Shown here piece by piece: positions 44,516-52,665 of a stretch of 64,000 nucleotides of DNA. The position numbers were made by a program, and so were the translations under genes. The first letter of the stretch is position 1; each line of letters opens with the position of its first letter. Source of the DNA: SZUA-430 sp964647355 (lineage in GTDB: Bacteria > Pseudomonadota > Alphaproteobacteria > Micropepsales > Micropepsaceae). Where the stretch lies: the NCBI GenBank assembly GCA_964647355.1, contig CAZYGK010000001.1, positions 1-64,000 of the forward strand, given 5' to 3'. The notes beneath the pieces are model-generated. The model ran no database searches and was not told the origin of the DNA. It saw nothing but the letters and a program-made list of their open reading frames with translations.

Positions 44516-45352
44516 ATGCCGGACGAGCGGGCGCAACAAATTCTACGCGAGCTCCACAAAGTGGGGCAGGGCGAAGATGCGCAAATTCCGCTCGCCGAAA
44601 CCGCGCTCAATCTGGCCGCACTCGATCACTTGGGGCTCGACCTCGCGCCCTACCGCGATCACCTGCGCCAGCTGGCCGACGACGCGCGCGAAAGCTACGC
44701 CGCCGTCCGCCGCGGCATGGCCGAGGTGCCCGCCGCCGCCCGTGCGCTGGCCGAGACGATCGGCGTGCGCCACGGCTATCAAGGCGACAATGCGACGTTC
44801 GACGATCCGCAAAACGCAGACCTGATCAGCGTCATCGACCGCAGGCGCGGTCTGCCCGTTTCGCTCGGCATCCTCTACATCGACCTCGCGCACCGTCTGG
44901 AGGTTCCCGCGCACGGGCTGAACACGCCCGGCCACTTCCTCATGGCTCTCGGCGACGGCGAACAAGCCCGCGTCATCGATCCGTTCAACGGCGGCGTGGT
45001 CTTGAACATGGAAGAACTGCGCCCGTGGCCGCAGCTTCCCGACGACGATTCCGCGAAGTACGGTCCGGTAGGCCGCCGCGACGTTCTGCTGCGCCTCCTG
45101 AACAACATCCACTCGCGCGCGCTGGCCAGCAAAGACGCGATGCGCGCGCTCACCATCACCGAGCGCATGGTCCTCATCGCGCCGCGCCGCGCCGACCTCT
45201 GGCTCGAACTCTCGAAGGCAAGCGAGGGCATCGGCAAAATGAACGCCGCGATCAACGCCGCACGCAACTGCATCGGCCTCGCCGGCAAAGACTCGCCGAT
45301 GGGCCGCCAAGCCGCCTTCGCGCTCCAGGCCCTGAAGCTGCGCGTGAACTGA
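44516..45352 (+). CDS. SirB1-like transglutaminase-fold protein with TPR-like end
   Basis: 278 residues. The conserved core is ADLISVIDRRRGLPVSLGILYIDLAHRLEVPAHGLNTPGHFLMAL, the SirB1_N/transglutaminase-like domain, with IDPFNGG after it; the C-terminal 90 residues are helical and TPR-like. Family members lack a proven activity. Starts 3 bases after the BON gene stop. Convergent with a DUF2946-like gene. Confidence 0.88.
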   Translation: MPDERAQQILRELHKVGQGEDAQIPLAETALNLAALDHLGLDLAPYRDHLRQLADDARESYAAVRRGMAEVPAAARALAETIGVRHGYQGDNATFDDPQNADLISVIDRRRGLPVSLGILYIDLAHRLEVPAHGLNTPGHFLMALGDGEQARVIDPFNGGVVLNMEELRPWPQLPDDDSAKYGPVGRRDVLLRLLNNIHSRALASKDAMRALTITERMVLIAPRRADLWLELSKASEGIGKMNAAINAARNCIGLAGKDSPMGRQAAFALQALKLRVN

Positions 45353-45356
45353 ACGC

Positions 45357-45710
45357 TCACGTCCGGATCGGTGGCCCCCGGGGAACTGGCCTCAGACCGC
45401 GGGTCGACGGTGCGCTCGCGTGGGACAAGGCAACCGATCCCGAGCAGTGTGCATAGACGAGTGCGGTGTTGCGGATCGCCGGACGCGGGAACATCAAGCA
45501 GGCGCACAGCGAACAATGCGCGCATTGCTGCGCATGGACCTGGTGCTTGGCCGCCGTCTCGTTTGCCCGACCGCTCGGCGAACAGAGCGTTCTCGCCGAA
45601 GCCTCCGCCCGCAGCAACAGCGCCGGCTGCAGAAGTTGCAAGGCGATGGCGGCACAAAGCAACGCCGCCCGCCAAATGCTCAGTTCGCGTTGAACACACT
45701 CCCGGATCAC
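45357..45710 (-). CDS. DUF2946-like small Cys-rich membrane protein
   Basis: 117 residues. A hydrophobic segment (about 13-33), then QQCAHCSLCACLMFP resembling the C-x-x-C-x-x-C metal-type motif of DUF2946 proteins, and the ending RGPPIRT. An end of the same type (TGPPIRT) closes the protein encoded at 47500-47904, so the two are paralogues at either end of one cluster with PCu(A)C. A role in copper handling is inferred from that context. It starts 76 bases after the outer-membrane protein gene. Confidence 0.68.
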   Translation of the reverse strand: MIRECVQRELSIWRAALLCAAIALQLLQPALLLRAEASARTLCSPSGRANETAAKHQVHAQQCAHCSLCACLMFPRPAIRNTALVYAHCSGSVALSHASAPSTRGLRPVPRGPPIRT

Positions 45711-45786
45711 AGCGCACCCGACCTACCGGCGACCACAGTCGTCGGCAGGCGCAATTGCGGCCATGATCCAGATCAAGCAGACAGGC

Positions 45787-46821
45787 TCAGAACCTCATCG
45801 CGACGCCGGTCGCCAAGCGCAATTCCGGCTCGTCCTGCAGGCCATTGTGGCTGTCGGCGACCGGAATACCGATCGAAGCAAAGGCCGAAACGGTATCCAT
45901 CGTGTACCGTACGCCCGGCGATAGGTAGAGCGCATGCCCGCCGGAGTTCGGGTCGATCTCGCCGGGCTCTTCTTGGCGGCCGTGCCATTCCCCGTTCAAT
46001 TCGAGGATGACGTCGAGAGTGTTGCCGTCCGAGTGCGCATGCGTGCCGGGGGCATGCTCGTGCGCTTCCATGCCGATCACGCGGTAGGCGGCGGCCACGC
46101 CGTAGTTGAACCGGTCGCCCAAGTCGACCCCGTTCGAAGCCTCGCGCGCGATCGTGTACAAGCCGCTGGCGTCAAAAGACCAGCGGTGCATATGTTTCGA
46201 CACCGCGCCGCCGAACAAGACGTCCCACGAGTCCGAACCTGGCTGAAACTCGGTCTCGAAAACCTCTCCGTCTTCCGCGTTCCGCTCGCCCGTTCCGCCG
46301 GTCGGAACCTCGACGCCGAACAGAGCCGAAAGCTCAAAACTTGTGTTCTTCAAGATGCGCAACTGGCCGAGCAGCGCGACATCGCCCACGCCCGAGGCAT
46401 CGCCCAGCGCGTGAACCTCTCCCTCGACCGGGGGAACGTCGTGGGCATGGCCTTCGCGAATGCTCTCCCGCGCCACGAAGGGTATGCGCAGCGACAGCAT
46501 CAGATCGTCCGTCACACCATAGGCGAGCGTCAGCGCCGTCGTGCGGATCGTTTCGACCGAATGAAAATGCTCGTCTTCGCCGGCCAGGAAGGCATCGACC
46601 GCCACGTCCGCCAAAACTGTATCGCTGAGCGTGTCCAGATTGGTCTGCTCGTATTGAACGCCCGCGACGAACATGCCGTCCGGCAGCGTCGATGCGGAAA
46701 GCGTGTTGATCGGGCCGCTCGCCTGCGAATTGCCCGCAGCGCCCGGATGGTGGGCGAATGCGGGGCCGGCGATGAGAGGTGTAAGGACCGCGAGCGCTGC
46801 GGCAAGTTTCGTCTTGTGCAT
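45787..46821 (-). CDS. Outer-membrane transporter-like beta-barrel protein
   Basis: 344 residues from the ATG at 46821, which has GGAGA 7 bases upstream. A signal peptide ends AGPAFA and is followed by a His pair (HHPG). The rest is amphipathic strands ending in the aromatic terminus GVAMRF, typical of outer-membrane barrels; spacing resembles the MetA-pathway-of-phenol-degradation-like transporter family often found with copper genes. His-rich loops (EAHEHAPGTHAHSDG, near 245-260; HAHDVP) suggest metal contact. Cotranscribed with PCu(A)C. Confidence 0.75.
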   Translation of the reverse strand: MHKTKLAAALAVLTPLIAGPAFAHHPGAAGNSQASGPINTLSASTLPDGMFVAGVQYEQTNLDTLSDTVLADVAVDAFLAGEDEHFHSVETIRTTALTLAYGVTDDLMLSLRIPFVARESIREGHAHDVPPVEGEVHALGDASGVGDVALLGQLRILKNTSFELSALFGVEVPTGGTGERNAEDGEVFETEFQPGSDSWDVLFGGAVSKHMHRWSFDASGLYTIAREASNGVDLGDRFNYGVAAAYRVIGMEAHEHAPGTHAHSDGNTLDVILELNGEWHGRQEEPGEIDPNSGGHALYLSPGVRYTMDTVSAFASIGIPVADSHNGLQDEPELRLATGVAMRF

Positions 46822-46874
46822 GGGAGTCTCCAAATCAAAAGTTGACCGTGTTCGGTTTAGGATGCGTTAGCGTG

Positions 46875-47336
46875 TCAGTGCGCGTGCGATGCCGCGGCTT
46901 CGACGTAGAGCTCGACGTCCAAGGTCTTCCCGCCCTCGAAGATCAGCCGCAAATCGATGAAATCTTCGAGCGTCAGTGGCTTTTTCAAGCCGATCAGCAT
47001 CAGATGCGCGCCGCCGGGCGCGAACCGGAACGAGCCGTGCGGCGCGATGACGGCGCCGCCCGTCATCGGACGCATGCGCATGACGCCTCCCTCCACCGAC
47101 ATCGTGTGAAGTTCGACATGCGCTGCCGCCGGTGTCGTCGCGCCCACCAGGCGCACCGGCGTATTGCCGTTGTTCGTGATTGTCATGTAGGCGGCGCCGA
47201 CACCGGCCCCGGGAGGGGTCGGAGCGGCCCACGGGTGCTCGATCGAGATCGCGCCGCCTGAGTAGCTATGGGCGAGCGCGGCGGTTGCGAGCAGAGGCGC
47301 TAAAGTGAGGCAAAGAACAAATGCAGCGATTTTCAT
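46875..47336 (-). CDS. Copper chaperone PCu(A)C
   Basis: 153 residues with a signal peptide ending ATAALA. AYMTITNNGNTPVRLVGATTPAAAHVELHTM then MRMRPM and APGGAHLMLIGL give the H-x(n)-M-x(n)-H-x-M copper-binding pattern of PCu(A)C/DUF461. It delivers Cu(I) to cytochrome oxidase Cu(A) in the periplasm. The last residues (ASHAH) add His. It sits between a DUF2946-like gene and the outer-membrane protein gene on one strand. Confidence 0.92.
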   Translation of the reverse strand: MKIAAFVLCLTLAPLLATAALAHSYSGGAISIEHPWAAPTPPGAGVGAAYMTITNNGNTPVRLVGATTPAAAHVELHTMSVEGGVMRMRPMTGGAVIAPHGSFRFAPGGAHLMLIGLKKPLTLEDFIDLRLIFEGGKTLDVELYVEAAASHAH

Positions 47337-47499
47337 GGTCGTTGTCCGAATTGCAGATGACGTTTGAGGACGAGCCGCGCTCCATCACCGTCGGCGCCGC
47401 GCGGTGTGCACCGCGTCGCGTCTGTCGTTCGGGATGTCGCGTTGGCGTCACGCCGTGCGCACGCGCGAGGCTTTCTGCGGTGCGTAAGGCGTTCGCGGT

Positions 47500-47904
47500 T
47501 TAGGTGCGGATCGGAGGGCCGGTTGCCGGTGGGGGTAGAGCGTCCAGAGCGTGTCTAGGCTCGAGGCGTCGCGGTGCGTGCGCACCAGCGGCGGCCGCCA
47601 CTCGGACCGGCGGAGTGAAAGTCGTGTCCGGTGGCGTGAATTGTGCCAAAGCCGAAAACGCACAGGGCGGCTCTTTGTCGTCGGACAGCTTCGCGGGAAG
47701 CGCGGGCTTATCTGTGATCTCGTACGTCGCCGGATTGACGAAAACGTCGATCGCGCCGTGCGCCGAACAGAGAACGACCTTGACCCACTTGTCGCCGACA
47801 CTAGCCACCATGTAGCCCGGCGGCACCAAAACGCGCGCCAACAGCGCCAGCAGGACAATCGCCTGCAGCGCCCAGTTCCGCCCACCTCGGACATTCGCGC
47901 ACAT
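47500..47904 (-). CDS. DUF2946-like membrane protein heading the copper cluster
   Basis: 134 residues from the Met starting MCANVRGGRNWALQAIVL; a Met 12 codons earlier (47940) is possible. One N-terminal helix (about 11-30), a VVLCSAHGAIDVFV segment and a CAFSALAQF segment with single Cys each, and the ending ATGPPIRT shared with the protein at 45357-45710. Probably periplasmic-facing and part of a copper response. Divergent from gshB. Confidence 0.68.
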   Translation of the reverse strand: MCANVRGGRNWALQAIVLLALLARVLVPPGYMVASVGDKWVKVVLCSAHGAIDVFVNPATYEITDKPALPAKLSDDKEPPCAFSALAQFTPPDTTFTPPVRVAAAAGAHAPRRLEPRHALDALPPPATGPPIRT

Positions 47905-48080
47905 CGCAATCAGAATAGTCGAAGTCGAAGCTGCCCGCATGCGACCGAAACGCAACGTCGTCGGTCGACGCACGCTTTGTGGTTCACAGTTTGTTCTTGA
48001 CGGAGTTTCGTTGTCTTGCAAGAAATCTCGAAACAACTGCCTCTGTAGAATCCGTTTCCGCCACACCCAGGATCGCACCG

Positions 48081-49028
48081 ATGCCTCTCTCCGTCGCCAT
48101 TCAAATGGACCCGATCGACAAGATCGACATCGGCGGCGACTCGACGTTCGCTTTGGCGCTGGAGGCGCAGGCCCGTGGTCACAAACTTTGGTACTACCTG
48201 CCCAAGCACTTGGCGCAGCGCGACGGCAAGGTCTCGGCGGCCCGCGCTCACACGCTCCAAGTCAAGAACGAACGCGGCAACCACTTCACGTTGGGAGCGG
48301 CGCAACCGCTCGATCTCGCGACGGTCGATGTCGTGCTGCTGCGCCAAGATCCGCCGTTCGACATGGGCTACATCACGACGACCCACATCCTGGAGCGCCT
48401 GCCCAAGAACGTGCTCGTCGTGAACGACCCGTATTGGGTCAGAAACTCGCCCGAGAAAGTCTTCGTCACCGAATTCCCCGACCTCATGCCGCCGACGTTG
48501 ATCACGAGCGATCCCGACGCGATCCGCGCCTTCCGCGCCGAACACGGCGAGATCGTGATAAAACCGCTCTACGGCAACGGCGGCGCGGGCGTCTTCCGCA
48601 TTCAGCCGGGCGACGAAAACCTGAACGCGATGATGGAGTTCTTCAACGCGTTCGTACGCGAGCCGATGATGGTGCAGCGCTACGAAGCGAAGGTGCGCGA
48701 CGGCGACAAGCGCATCATCCTGGTCGACGGCGAGCCGGTCGGCGCGATCAACCGCGTGCCGGCGAAGGGCGAAGCGCGCTCGAACATGCACGTTGGCGGC
48801 CGTCCGGAGAAAACGGCACTCACGCCCCGCGACAAGGAAATCTGTTCGCGCATCGGGCCGGAGCTGAAGCGCCGCGGCCTCATCTTCACCGGCATCGACG
48901 TGATCGGCGACTACCTCACCGAAATCAACGTCACCTCGCCGACCGGCATCTGGGAGGTGAAGCGCTTCGAAGGCATCGACGTCGCGGCCCTGATCTGGAA
49001 CGCGATCGAAAAGCGCCGCGCCGCATGA
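48081..49028 (+). CDS. gshB: Glutathione synthase
   Basis: 315 residues. MPLSVAIQMDPIDKIDIGGDSTFALALEAQARGH is the family start; the ATP-grasp parts are EIVIKPLYGNGGAGVFRI and GLIFTGIDVIGDYLTEINVTSPTG. Adds glycine to gamma-glutamylcysteine. The usual alphaproteobacterial layout has gshB followed by yifB, as here, which supports the identity of the interrupted gene downstream. Confidence 0.96.
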   Translation: MPLSVAIQMDPIDKIDIGGDSTFALALEAQARGHKLWYYLPKHLAQRDGKVSAARAHTLQVKNERGNHFTLGAAQPLDLATVDVVLLRQDPPFDMGYITTTHILERLPKNVLVVNDPYWVRNSPEKVFVTEFPDLMPPTLITSDPDAIRAFRAEHGEIVIKPLYGNGGAGVFRIQPGDENLNAMMEFFNAFVREPMMVQRYEAKVRDGDKRIILVDGEPVGAINRVPAKGEARSNMHVGGRPEKTALTPRDKEICSRIGPELKRRGLIFTGIDVIGDYLTEINVTSPTGIWEVKRFEGIDVAALIWNAIEKRRAA

Positions 49029-50178
49029 ATTGTCGCGGAATGTATCAACCGCCGCGTTAAGCCACGGTTTCGCCCCATTCGACGGCGCTCATGCGCACAA
49101 CGCATGGGGAGAGCTTCAGCGCATGACCGTCGCGCACATCTCGACCGTCGCCTTCGTGGGCATCGAAGCGCGCGAAGTCGACGTCCAGGTGCACATGGCC
49201 GACACGAGCGGCGCGCTGAAAGAAGGCATGGCGATCGTCGGCCTTGCCGACAAGGCTGTCGCCGAGAGCCGCGAACGCGTTCGCGCCGCGCTCCACGCGG
49301 TGGGCTTGGCGCTCCCGTCGAAGCGGATCACGGTAAACCTCTCGCCCGCCGACCTGCCGAAAGAAGGCAGCCACTACGACCTGCCGATCGCGCTCGGTCT
49401 GCTCACTGTCATGGGCGTCCTCCCCGCACCCGAAATGGCAAGCCACATGGCGTTGGGCGAACTATCGCTCGACGGCGCGCTGATCCCGGTCGCGGGCATT
49501 CTCCCGGCCGCGATCAAGGCACTCGAACTTGAGCGCACGTTCGTCTGCCCGAAGGACTCCGGCCCCGAAGCCGCATGGGCGGATGGCCTTGAGATTATTG
49601 CCGCGCCGACACTCGTCGCGCTCATCAACCACCTGAAGGGTGTGCAGGTGTTGAGCGCACCCGTCGCCAAACTCGCCGACGAAACGGCGTTGATACCCGA
49701 TCTACGCGACGTGAAGGGACAGGAGACCGCCAAGCGCGCGCTAGAAATCGCAGCCGCCGGCGGTCACAATCTGCTCATGCTTGGGCCGCCGGGCGCGGGC
49801 AAATCGATGCTTGCCGCACGCCTCCCGGGATTGCTCCCGCCGCTCGACGCGCGCGAAGCGCTCGAAGTCTCGATGGTCCAAAGCCTCGCCGGCGAACTGA
49901 AGAACGGCGCGATCGGTCGCCGCCGACCGTTCCGCAATCCGCACCATTCCGCAAGCATGGCAGCCCTCGTCGGCGGCGGCATCCGCGCGAAACCCGGCGA
50001 GGTCAGCCTCGCGCATTTGGGCGTGCTCTTTCTCGATGAACTTCCGGAGTTCCAGCGCACAGTCCTGGACTCGCTCCGCCAACCGCTCGAAACCGGCGAG
50101 ACGTTGGTAGCACGCGCCAACGCTCACATCCGCTACCCGAGCCGCGTCCAGCTTGTCGCCGCGATGAACCCCTGTCGC

Positions 50179-50577
50179 CGCGTTGCGATACGCCCGAAGT
50201 TGGACACGCGCCGGGTTTCGCGGAAACCCAAGGAATATCCCGAAGCGCCGACGACGCTTGCCGGTCATTTGTTAAAGCGCAGGAAGGAGCTGGGGTTGCT
50301 GCAGCGGGAGGTGGCTGAGCGGCTTGGCACCAACGAGTTCACGTACCTGAGTTGGGAGAAGCACGGTCGCCGCCCGACAATCTGCTATTGGCCCGCGATC
50401 ATTAACTTCTTGGGATTTGACCCGAACGGTGAGCCCAAGACCTTCGCGGAGCGCGTCGCCGCTCATCGGCGGCGCAGCGGCCTGACGCAGCGTGAGCTAG
50501 CCCGTAGGCTCCAGGTTGATCCCTCAACGACATGGTGTTGGGAGCGGGATAAGCACCCGCCGGCGCGCCGCGGGTGA
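50179..50577 (+). other. Two-domain XRE-type HTH segment fused to the yifB stump
   Basis: 133 residues with two related halves: TLAGHLLKRRKELGLLQREVAERLGTNEFTYLSWEKHGRRP and TFAERVAAHRRRSGLTQRELARRLQVDPSTTWCWERDKHPP, joined by WPAIINFLGFDP. Both have the Cro/C1-type helix-turn-helix pattern. This double unit occurs as a free small protein in many proteobacterial mobile regions. It may be translated as a fusion with YifB, or from a TTG at 50200, for which I see no ribosome site. Confidence 0.72.
50213..50229. repeat. 17-bp palindrome at the yifB junction
   Basis: GGGTTTC-GCG-GAAACCC, perfect 7-base arms around GCG, lies 35 bases past the point where yifB homology ends. It could be an element end, a recombination core, or the operator of the adjacent HTH protein. 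Confidence 0.55.
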
Positions 50578-50584
50578 TTTTTTT
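50554..50584 (+). terminator. Intrinsic terminator after the HTH segment
   Basis: CACCCGC (50554-50560) pairs with GCGGGTG (50570-50576); the inner CGGCGCGCC is itself self-complementary, and ATTTTTTT follows. It overlaps the stop codon (50575-50577). Confidence 0.8.
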
Positions 50585-50896
50585 CGCCAACTTTCCAGAT
50601 GTCTGACCTGACCTCGGCATGTCGAAACTGGCGTAGCACTCGGTTGGTTGCTCAACCTTCAGACGAATTCTCGATTTCGACCGGCGTCATTGCACACATG
50701 TTCGCCCTCGCTTGAAACCTAACATGAGAGGTCCGATTGCTGGCGGACGATGGAGCTTGCGCTGTCAAGGCAACAGGCCGTCGTTTTTCTCCCTTCCGGG
50801 AACCGTTTTGGTTTGCCGCAAGCTTGGAGGTTGCAACGCGATGCGCAGTTTCAAGCGGCGTGCTAGTGATTGGATGATTGGTGTTTGGGGGCATTC
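50578..50896. other. 319-base gap between the yifB chimera and the membrane protein
   Basis: No gene, RNA or convincing promoter seen apart from the terminator T-run at its start. Base composition is already close to that of the accessory region. Short open frames present here have no coding character. Confidence 0.5.
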
Positions 50897-51565
50897 ATGG
50901 AAAGCCAGAATTTTCAGCGTCAAGTTTTCTCAACCACGTACCTCACGATCCTGGGCATCGTGCAAGCCTCAGCATTCACATATCTGGTGACCGATACCCT
51001 TGAGTACGTGAGACACGAGCACTTGGGGGCATCAACAGATCTTTTCGTAGTTCTGACTGACATGCACCTTGTTCGGTCGTTGGGTACGTTGATGTTAATT
51101 GCCGTTGCCACCTTTGAGTACGCGATTTTCGCAATGATCTACTTCCATACGATATCAGCCCGCGACGTGGTCCTCCTTTTCGTTGTGGGTGTGATCGAGT
51201 TTGGAGTGGCTTCACAGACCGCCACAGGATTGAATTGGTGGCTAATGGCCGCTCTCGCTTGCGGTGCAGGCGTCATTGCGCAGACTCACCCGGGCACATT
51301 CGACCTTAGAGTAATATTTGCTGGGGACGAGTCGCGAATGAAGGCTGCACGACGCCACAACATTTTCAGCTTAGGGATCTTCGCGATTGGTGCGGCGTTC
51401 GCTGCCTGCGTCGCCCTCATGATCCACGGCAGTCAACTTCAGCCATCGAACGAGCTCGTGTATGCGCTCAGTTGGTTCTTGGGTATCGGAACGATGCTCT
51501 TTTGGAACACGAGCCTGTTTCTCAAAGAACTCGAAGGGCGCGGCCAAATGAAAACGGGTCGCTGA
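50897..51565 (+). CDS. Polytopic membrane hypothetical protein
   Basis: 222 residues from the ATG at 50897, which has GGGGGC upstream. Six hydrophobic segments lie at about 12-32, 60-85, 88-108, 110-130, 157-177 and 190-210. No family is recognised and no enzymatic motif is seen. Its codon use is much less GC-rich than the genes before 50 kb. It is the first complete gene past the yifB break and may be cargo of the island. Confidence 0.65.
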   Translation: MESQNFQRQVFSTTYLTILGIVQASAFTYLVTDTLEYVRHEHLGASTDLFVVLTDMHLVRSLGTLMLIAVATFEYAIFAMIYFHTISARDVVLLFVVGVIEFGVASQTATGLNWWLMAALACGAGVIAQTHPGTFDLRVIFAGDESRMKAARRHNIFSLGIFAIGAAFAACVALMIHGSQLQPSNELVYALSWFLGIGTMLFWNTSLFLKELEGRGQMKTGR

Positions 51566-51625
51566 GTTGGCGGGCGGATCGTGATGCAGAGGCGGATGCC
51601 GCATTGAGAGTCACATTTGCGAAAG

Positions 51626-51654
51626 TTGGAAGAATATCGCTTTCGTGTTACGAT
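51626..51654 (+). promoter_or_regulatory. Possible promoter for the 51771 gene
   Basis: TTGGAA (51626-51631), 17-base spacer, TACGAT (51649-51654): 4 of 6 matches to each sigma-70 box. It lies 117 bases upstream of the start codon. Confidence 0.35.
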
Positions 51655-51770
51655 TGATTAATGTGTCCCCGGCAAACAATTAGGTTGGCCTGTTTGTGCC
51701 ACTGACCTGGCACCATCCGGCTCGCCTCATTGTAGGTGGAGCTTGCCACTTGTAGAAGGTCGGACACAAA

Positions 51771-52427
51771 ATGGAACATCATCAGGATGAAGCAGCAGTC
51801 CACAGGGACCTGCCAACGACGGGTCAGCTGAAAGCGCTATTCGAGCAGATTGATGAAGGCCACGTTACGCGAACGCGGATTGGGAAGTTCCTGCTGGGTG
51901 CAAAGACCGCGCAGCCGCTTCTGAAAACCTACGACGTGAGTGTTCAGTACAGTGGGCTGCGGACGATGAATCAGTTGGTCGCCCAGATTGGGGAGCGCCG
52001 AATATCGAGCGATGAGGTCTGGTTGGATGACAGGTTCCCACAGATCAAAGACGAGATAGTAGAAAATGTAAGCATCGCATTGGTGAACTTTCCCAATCGG
52101 CGCGTTTCAACGAGGGAGGTGCATAGCTTCATCGCTTCCCAAGACTGGCGAGCCGCAACGGCACCGGAACTGCTGGCCCTAGCGGCCATTCGGCCCACGC
52201 TGCCCAATGGAGCATCGCGCATCGCTGCAATTGGGCAGGTTTGGTGCAACGTAGTTCAATCGCTCGAGAGCCTTGTTCCCTTAGTCAGGACGCAAATAAA
52301 GAGAGAACTATTGGTGTTGCAAGTCGATGGCGGACACGATGGTCAGATCAAAATCTCTTGTACGGAGATTGGTAATGTCGTTCACCAAACCTGGACGCCA
52401 TTGGATTGTTTTGCCGTTGTAGTCTGA
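51771..52427 (+). CDS. Hypothetical protein of the accessory region
   Basis: 218 residues, soluble, mixed alpha/beta by eye, with no motif I recognise. The middle (residues about 60-130) contains a helix-turn-helix-like stretch (RRVSTREVHSFIASQDWRAATAPELLALAAI). It is a single gene with its own possible promoter and a perfect terminator, convergent with the AAA-TPR operon. Confidence 0.65.
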   Translation: MEHHQDEAAVHRDLPTTGQLKALFEQIDEGHVTRTRIGKFLLGAKTAQPLLKTYDVSVQYSGLRTMNQLVAQIGERRISSDEVWLDDRFPQIKDEIVENVSIALVNFPNRRVSTREVHSFIASQDWRAATAPELLALAAIRPTLPNGASRIAAIGQVWCNVVQSLESLVPLVRTQIKRELLVLQVDGGHDGQIKISCTEIGNVVHQTWTPLDCFAVVV

Positions 52428-52429
52428 CG

Positions 52430-52457
52430 GAGAGGCCTAACAGGCCTCTCTTTTTTT
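52430..52457 (+). terminator. Strong intrinsic terminator of the 51771 gene
   Basis: GAGAGGCCT (52430-52438) pairs with AGGCCTCTC (52442-52450) around AAC, then seven T. It lies directly after the stop codon. Confidence 0.92.
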
Positions 52458-52624
52458 CGCGGGTGGAACGACTTGAATTGACGTGCAATCTCGTCGATCC
52501 CCATTCATTGGGCTCCCTCCTGCCTGCCTCGGAGGTGGGGCAATCGCCGGACGTCCGACATTGTTGGCATCGCCAACTCGTTCGAAGGACACCATGCTGA
52601 GAAACCACCGCGGTCGCTCGCACC

Positions 52625-52665
52625 AAAAAGGGGGCGTGACTCTATTTAGAATTGACGTCACGCCC
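52625..52665 (-). terminator. Intrinsic terminator overlapping the 3' end of the AAA-TPR gene
   Basis: On the minus strand GGGCGTGAC (52665-52657) pairs with GTCACGCCC (52640-52632), then CC and TTTTT (52629-52625). The stop codon of the gene (52644-52642) lies inside the loop. Confidence 0.88.

Larger units (their letters stand above)
49123..50577 (+). pseudogene. yifB: yifB/comM (Mg-chelatase-like ATPase), broken and fused to an HTH segment
   Basis: The 484-residue frame is YifB-like only for its first 352 residues: MTVAHISTVAFVGIEAREVDVQV, KRITVNLSPADLPKEGSHYDLPIAL, Walker A GPPGAGKS, the FRNPHHSASMAALVGGG motif and Walker B LGVLFLDELPEF. It stops matching right after AAMNPCR (about 50,178), where YifB proteins continue CGH... 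through a Mg-chelatase C-terminal domain of about 150 residues. The frame goes on for 133 unrelated residues with two HTH motifs. The ATPase lacks its C-terminus and is probably dead, though a chimera could be made. Confidence 0.82.
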
